DNA from: Chloroflexota bacterium
GTDB taxonomy: Bacteria; Chloroflexota; Anaerolineae; B4-G1
Direction of reading: 5' to 3'
Assembly: GCA_011046405.1 (NCBI GenBank)
Contig: DSAR01000461.1
Coordinates: forward strand, 1 to 8,959
Length of the DNA: 8,959 bases
The translations under genes and the position numbers were made by a program. A model generated the notes under the pieces. The model was not told the DNA's origin and ran no database searches. It was given only the letters and a program-made list of their open reading frames with translations. Numbering within the stretch: position 1 is the first letter of the stretch; every line of letters begins with the position of its first letter. Below, in pieces: positions 5,423 to 8,959 of the stretch.

Positions 5423-7138
5423 TCAGTCGACCCACAGTGACACAATCTCGAACTGCTCCACGTCCACCAGGCCCTTATCGGTCAGTTTCAGCGACGGGAT
5501 GACCTCCAGGGCCAGGAAACCCAGCGTCATAAACGGATCGTGCAGTGGGGATCCCAGGTCGTGGGCGATGGACACTAACTCGTCTGTCTGTTGGCGCACG
5601 ATCTCGATGGGCTGTCGGGACATCAGTCCGGCGATGGGCAGCGGCACGGTCCCCAGCACCTCGTCGCCCAGGGCTGCGACCAACCCACCCCCCATCTCGC
5701 CCACAGCGCGGGCGGCCGTCATCATCGAATCATCGTCGCAACCGACGACGGTGAGGTTATGGGCATCGTGACCCACGCTGCCAGCCAGGGCACCGCGCTT
5801 CAAGCCCATCCCACGAACGAAGCCCAGCCCCACGTTTCCCGTCCCCCGATGGCGCTCGATCACGGCCAACTTGAGCAGGTCCCGCTCTGGATCCGCCACC
5901 GCTATACCATCCACCACTTTGGGTGATTGGAGCAGGCGCGTGGTGACGACCTGGTCCGGCACCACGCCAATGACGCGCATCTGCTCACCCCGGGCCGGTA
6001 TCTGGAAGTCGAGTTGGCCCCACTCGACGTGAACGGTGCCCCGGACAGCCGCGTCATCCACGTCAGGCACAGGCCACTCGCCGAGCGTCTCGCCATCCCG
6101 CGCCACCAATGCCCCGCCGGCGAAGACCATCCCGGCGCGGAAGTCCTGCAAATCAGAAAAGACCACGACGTCGGCCCGCTTGCCCGGTGCAATCGCCCCC
6201 CGATCGCGCAGGCGGAACCATTCAGCCGTGTTGAGGGTCGCCATTTGAATCGCCGTGACCGGATCCAGCCCCGCTTCGACCGCCAGACGAATCAGGTAAT
6301 CGACGTGCCCCTCATCCAGCAGGTCCGGGGGGTGGCGGTCGTCGGTGCTGAAGCCACAGCGACGACTGTTCTGCAGAGTGACGGCGGGCGCCAACGCCTT
6401 CAAATTCTTGGCTCCGGTCGCCTCCCGGACGAAGACGTACATCCCCAGGCGCAACTTCTCCACCATCTCCTCGGCCGTCATACACTCGTGATCGGAACCG
6501 GGACCGGCCCCCACGTAAGCCTGCAACCACTTGCCGGTCACGCCGGGCGAGTGACCGTCGATGACGTTCCCCTGGAAGGCGCGCAACTTGTCCAGCGCCC
6601 CCGGATCGCCCAGCACCGCGCCGGGCACGTTCATAAACTCGGCCAGGCCGATAACGCGCGGTAGATCAGAGAGAGCGAGCAGGCCCTCGGCGTTCAACTC
6701 GGCGCCGGCAGTGGCCATGTGGGTAGCCGGGACGCTCGAGGGCAGATTGACGTAAACAGTGAGCGGCAAACCCTCAGAAACGTCCAGCATGTAGCGAATC
6801 CCATCCGCCCCGATGACGTTGGCGATCTCGTGCGGGTCGGTCACCACGGTGGTCGTGCCCCGGGGCACCACCGCCCGGGCGAACTGGGGCGGCGTGACCA
6901 TCGAGGACTCGACGTGAACGTGAGCGTCGATGAGGCCGGGCGCCACGTATTGCCCACCCAGGTCGATCACCTCTGCCGCCTCGTACGCCTCTCCCACCCC
7001 GACGATGACGTCCCCGGCGATGGCGACGTCGGCTTCGACGATCTCGCCGGTAAAGACGTTGACGACCCGCCCACCGCGTAACAACAGATCGGCCGGTTCG
7101 TCGCCCCGGGCGACCGGCAAAAAATCAACGAGTTTCAT
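5423..7138 (-). CDS. ade: Adenine deaminase
   Basis: Metal-dependent amidohydrolase converting adenine to hypoxanthine and ammonia in purine salvage, cytoplasmic. The 571 residues match the full length of the bacterial Ade family. Visible motifs, in order: HVH at 73-75 in DAHVHVESSM, DPHE at 101-104, E167 in GLAEFMN, H196 in DGHSPG, H217 in SDHE, and FSTDDRHPPDLL with D266/D267. After the barrel come the GAIAPGKRADVVVF segment and the Ade-specific C-terminal domain with GHDAHNLTVVGCDDDSMMTA. All catalytic residues appear intact. ATG at 7138 has GGAGG seven bases upstream and is clearly better than the upstream in-frame starts. The next gene (Nif3 family) starts 20 bases downstream. A small inverted-repeat element lies immediately upstream and may have displaced or supplied promoter sequence. 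Confidence 0.96.
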   Translation of the reverse strand: MKLVDFLPVARGDEPADLLLRGGRVVNVFTGEIVEADVAIAGDVIVGVGEAYEAAEVIDLGGQYVAPGLIDAHVHVESSMVTPPQFARAVVPRGTTTVVTDPHEIANVIGADGIRYMLDVSEGLPLTVYVNLPSSVPATHMATAGAELNAEGLLALSDLPRVIGLAEFMNVPGAVLGDPGALDKLRAFQGNVIDGHSPGVTGKWLQAYVGAGPGSDHECMTAEEMVEKLRLGMYVFVREATGAKNLKALAPAVTLQNSRRCGFSTDDRHPPDLLDEGHVDYLIRLAVEAGLDPVTAIQMATLNTAEWFRLRDRGAIAPGKRADVVVFSDLQDFRAGMVFAGGALVARDGETLGEWPVPDVDDAAVRGTVHVEWGQLDFQIPARGEQMRVIGVVPDQVVTTRLLQSPKVVDGIAVADPERDLLKLAVIERHRGTGNVGLGFVRGMGLKRGALAGSVGHDAHNLTVVGCDDDSMMTAARAVGEMGGGLVAALGDEVLGTVPLPIAGLMSRQPIEIVRQQTDELVSIAHDLGSPLHDPFMTLGFLALEVIPSLKLTDKGLVDVEQFEIVSLWVD

Positions 7139-7187
7139 GGCTATACCTCCCCTAGTAATCAGTTTGACCTGCATCTAACTACGATCT

Positions 7188-7342
7188 GTATCTTCTCAAT
7201 AAACCGAGGTGAGATATGGAACGGGCGGTACATCCGCGTCATCTTGACGGCCTAGATGCCAGCAGGGTGCTGCGGACACACTACGTCCGCCCGTTCCATC
7301 AATATGCCTCCATCAATATGCCTCAACTGATTGAGAAGATAC
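7188..7342. mobile_element. Miniature inverted-repeat element, copy 1 (155 bp, complete)
   Basis: Ends are gtatcttctcaat at 7188-7200 and its complement attgagaagatac at 7330-7342, a perfect 13-base terminal repeat. The two ends differ further in: the left continues with aaaccgaggt, the right (read inward) with cagttgagg. Internally tggaacgggcgg (7217-7228) and ccgcccgttcca (7287-7298) form a second inverted repeat. No coding capacity is seen. The same ends occur in opposite orientation at 8858. No clear target duplication is visible. The right end touches the stop codon of the pentapeptide gene; the left end lies 50 bases before the ade start. Confidence 0.7.
7296..7323. repeat. 14-base tandem duplication inside element copy 1
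   Basis: The unit ccatcaatatgcct is repeated exactly at 7296-7309 and 7310-7323, between the inner inverted repeat and the right end of the element. This looks like a slippage duplication that lengthened this copy. Confidence 0.85.
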
Positions 7343-8022
7343 TACGGTCTCATCCCATTAGAATTACGTATAAAACCGTTGGGCATGATCGCACCTTCCA
7401 GCGACTGTGCCCTGACGAGTTGCTCCGAGGTCACCTTCGCGCTATGCAAATTCGCGCCGGCCAGGTTGGCGCGGGATAAAGTGGTCCCAGCCAGGTACGC
7501 GCCTGTGAGATCCGCCCGCTTCAAACTTGCCATCCGCAAGTTGGCTACCCGCAGGTCGGCCCCGCGCAAATTGGCGTCGTCCAGGATCGCCTCGACCAAG
7601 AAAGCCATACGCAGAAAAGCGACCTCCAACACAGCTCCCCGCAGATCGGCGCGACTCAGATCAGCCTCGTTGAGAATGGCCGTACCCAGTTTGGCTTTCC
7701 GCAGATCGACGTCTCGCAGATCGGCGCCGCGCAAGTCGGCGCCCGTGAGATCTGCCCTCACCAGTCTGGCCCGCCGCAAATCGGCCCCGCGCAAATCCGC
7801 CTCTAGCAATCTGGCCTGGCTCATATTCGTTTCGGTCAACACGGCTGCTCTCAAGTCGGCCCAACTAAAATCAATCGCCCACAAGCTGGCCCGGTGCAAA
7901 TTGGCGGCATTCAGGTTGATACCACATAGATCGGCGCTATCCAAAGCTGTCCCCTTCAAATCACACCCGGAGAAATCCAGATCGCCCCGCCCATACCTGC
8001 TGATCAAATCCTGTGCATTCAC
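7342..8022 (-). CDS. Pentapeptide-repeat protein
   Basis: Protein of 226 residues made almost wholly of pentapeptide repeats of the form A(D/N)LxX, running without a break from about residue 14 to 200 (for example ADLRGADLRRARLVRADLTGADL). Such repeats form a right-handed four-sided beta-helix. The short N-terminus (MNAQDLISRYGRGDLDFSGCDL) resembles the capping segment of many such proteins, and the end VTSEQLVRAQSLEGAIMPNG is a common closing motif of the family. No signal peptide or membrane span is seen. The function cannot be assigned: some members mimic DNA and protect gyrase, most are unknown. The start is GTG at 8022 with AAGGGGG six bases upstream; no ATG is near. The TAG stop lies against the end of the mobile element. 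It lies 128 bases after the HExxH gene. Confidence 0.88.
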   Translation of the reverse strand: MNAQDLISRYGRGDLDFSGCDLKGTALDSADLCGINLNAANLHRASLWAIDFSWADLRAAVLTETNMSQARLLEADLRGADLRRARLVRADLTGADLRGADLRDVDLRKAKLGTAILNEADLSRADLRGAVLEVAFLRMAFLVEAILDDANLRGADLRVANLRMASLKRADLTGAYLAGTTLSRANLAGANLHSAKVTSEQLVRAQSLEGAIMPNGFIRNSNGMRP

Positions 8023-8150
8023 TCGACGCCCCCTTCCCTCTCCCTAATCTGGACGAAGCCGCTGCGCTTCCGAGCCAGAACCAAAAAGTAACTCTTGACC
8101 GCCAAATTCTTGCTCGCTATGCAAGGATCCTATCGGTTAGGCCCTAAAGT

Positions 8151-8723
8151 CTATGAATTCACCGGCCCGTTCGGACAAAAAATGTGTCGAAACCGATACG
8201 CCATCTCCTTCCCCAGCGGATAGAGAGGCAGCCAGTGAATGCGATAGCGTGGGCCGGCGAGATGCCGCATGATCTGCCGCGCCCGCTCCAAATCGGCCCG
8301 CGAATCGGGCGCCAACGATCTCAACTCCTCCCACAGCGGAGCGGAGGACGCCGCCGATGCCTCGGTGAGCACGTCGTCATGCAATTGCCACGCCAGCAAC
8401 TCACCCCGCACCGATAACGCCTCGTGAACGCCTTGCCGCAGATGTTCCGCCTCGTGAGCGATCAGGGCATACAAGCGGGGATCGTCGGGATCACCGATCG
8501 CGTAATCGGTGTTCAGGAATACGCCACCCCTCGGCCAGACCAGCCACCATCGCCGCCAATCGAACCAAGCCGCGCCGGTGGTGGATTGGCAAGAGAATCC
8601 CAACACCACCCGTCGCTGCCTAATAAAGGCCGCGCTGGCTCGACCGGTCGGCCCGGATTTCTCTAACGCGAGCAATGCCTGCTCGAACCAGGCCATTTCG
8701 TCTATCGACTCGGATAACGTCAC
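8151..8723 (-). CDS. Putative HExxH zinc metallopeptidase-like protein, family not recognised
   Basis: A 190-residue protein of no family I can name. It contains one HExxH zinc motif (H90-E91-A-E-H94 in ALIAHEAEHLRQG), and a downstream glutamate at 108 (RGELLAWQ) in a position that could serve as third zinc ligand, as in gluzincins. Before it lie two strand-like segments (RRVVLGFS and WWLVWPRGGVFLNTDYA) that would form the active-site edge strand. No signal peptide or membrane helix is apparent, so it is probably cytoplasmic. The C-terminal part (LERARQIMRHL, RIHWLPLYPLG) is helical and basic. GTG at 8723 was chosen because GGGAG lies nine bases upstream; ATG at 8696 lacks such a site. A strong promoter lies about 50 bases upstream. 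Peptidase activity is inferred from the motif only. Confidence 0.72.
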   Translation of the reverse strand: MTLSESIDEMAWFEQALLALEKSGPTGRASAAFIRQRRVVLGFSCQSTTGAAWFDWRRWWLVWPRGGVFLNTDYAIGDPDDPRLYALIAHEAEHLRQGVHEALSVRGELLAWQLHDDVLTEASAASSAPLWEELRSLAPDSRADLERARQIMRHLAGPRYRIHWLPLYPLGKEMAYRFRHIFCPNGPVNS

Positions 8724-8779
8724 CCAAACAATCTCCCAGATTCATCCTCTGAAACATCTCTCTCCAAGGGATACCCTAG

Positions 8780-8808
8780 AGTATAGCCCAGCCCGGCTTT
8801 GAAGTCAA
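8780..8808 (-). promoter_or_regulatory. Sigma70-type promoter of the HExxH gene
   Basis: On the minus strand TTGACT (8808-8803) and TATACT (8785-8780) are separated by exactly 17 bases, each with one mismatch to the consensus. Predicted start near 8773, giving a leader of about 50 bases before the GTG at 8723. No clear separate promoter is seen before the pentapeptide gene, which may share this transcript. Confidence 0.75.
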
Positions 8809-8857
8809 AACCATTCAAGGCACACATTGGACAAAGGAGAAGATTTGAGGTAAATTA

Positions 8858-8959
8858 GTATCTTCTCAATAAGTTGGGGAGCTGTGGCCGGTCTCCCGAC
8901 CGAGCCACAGCGGGCACGGTCAGGAGACCGGCCCGAGCGAGTTTACCCCGGTTTATTGA
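8858..8959. mobile_element. Miniature inverted-repeat element, copy 2 (cut by window end)
   Basis: Begins with gtatcttctcaataa, identical over 15 bases to the left end of copy 1, but continues gttgggg as the right end of copy 1 does. The window ends in ggtttattga, the complement of tcaataaacc found in the left end of copy 1, so only about eight terminal bases are missing. An inner inverted repeat pairs ggccggtctcc (8886-8896) with ggagaccggcc (8923-8933), and gctgtggc (8881-8888) pairs with gccacagc (8904-8911). The copy is therefore inverted relative to copy 1 and about 110 bp long. Confidence 0.65.

Noticed and set aside
4704..5771. Long plus-strand open frame (355 codons) antisense to nif3 and ade
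   Set aside because: It spans the boundary of two well-supported genes on the other strand, has no ribosome site of note and encodes a histidine/arginine-rich sequence with no domain; it is a by-product of GC-rich codon use.
7188..7344. TA target duplication as for mariner/IS630 elements
   Set aside because: TA follows the right end of copy 1 and precedes copy 2, but the left end of copy 1 is preceded by CT, so a duplication is not supported.
7400..8000. Regular short DNA repeats resembling a tandem array or CRISPR
   Set aside because: The period is 15 bases, matching the five-residue protein repeat, with no conserved repeat-spacer pattern.
7331..8047. Plus-strand open frame with RKSAPRKSA-like repeats
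   Set aside because: It is the mirror of the pentapeptide-repeat codons on the minus strand; the repetitiveness is inherited from the real gene.
8023..8150. Separate promoter for the pentapeptide gene
   Set aside because: TTGGCG with a 17-base spacing leads only to GGTTCT; no credible -10 box was found, so no promoter is annotated in this gap.

Overview
The window reads as a chromosomal segment of a free-living bacterium, most likely a Chloroflexota member of the Anaerolineae/Ardenticatenia kind. This is inferred from the mix of a bS21 gene, an MtaB-HIT-bS21 gene order, lipoproteins with concanavalin-like folds, a long pentapeptide-repeat protein and many small intergenic inverted-repeat elements. 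No rRNA or tRNA is present, so the taxonomic guess rests on gene content only. All ten genes I can support lie on the minus strand, so the reading order of transcription runs from high to low coordinates.

Layout, in transcription order. (1) 8858-8959: the start of a small inverted-repeat element cut by the window edge. (2) 8780-8022: a consensus-like promoter, then a putative HExxH metallopeptidase gene and a pentapeptide-repeat protein gene. (3) 7342-7188: a second copy of the same small element, in opposite orientation, so that the two copies flank the two genes. (4) 7138-4647: adenine deaminase (ade) followed 20 bases later by a Nif3/DUF34 family gene, closed by a candidate terminator. (5) 4646-4275: a repeat-rich intergenic stretch holding an inverted-repeat element with palindromic arms, a TATAAT promoter candidate and a nested hairpin in the likely leader. 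(6) 4274-532: two tandem paralogous exported proteins, then mtaB, a HIT-family hydrolase overlapping mtaB by ATGA, then a CBS-CBS-ACT protein. (7) 526-203: a perfect-consensus promoter (TTGACA, 17 bases, TATAAT) and rpsU. (8) 202-1: a series of short hairpins.

Functionally, the lower-coordinate half is a translation-linked cluster: a tRNA-modifying enzyme (MtaB), a purine-nucleotide hydrolase (HIT), a probable nucleotide/ligand sensor (CBS-ACT) and ribosomal protein bS21. The mtaB-HIT-rpsU order is known from Clostridia and other Gram-positives; here a CBS-ACT gene sits between HIT and rpsU, and rpsU has its own strong promoter. The middle part is purine salvage (ade). The most unusual material is non-coding: at least three different families of short inverted-repeat elements occur in under 9 kb, one of them present in two oppositely oriented copies with distinguishable ends.
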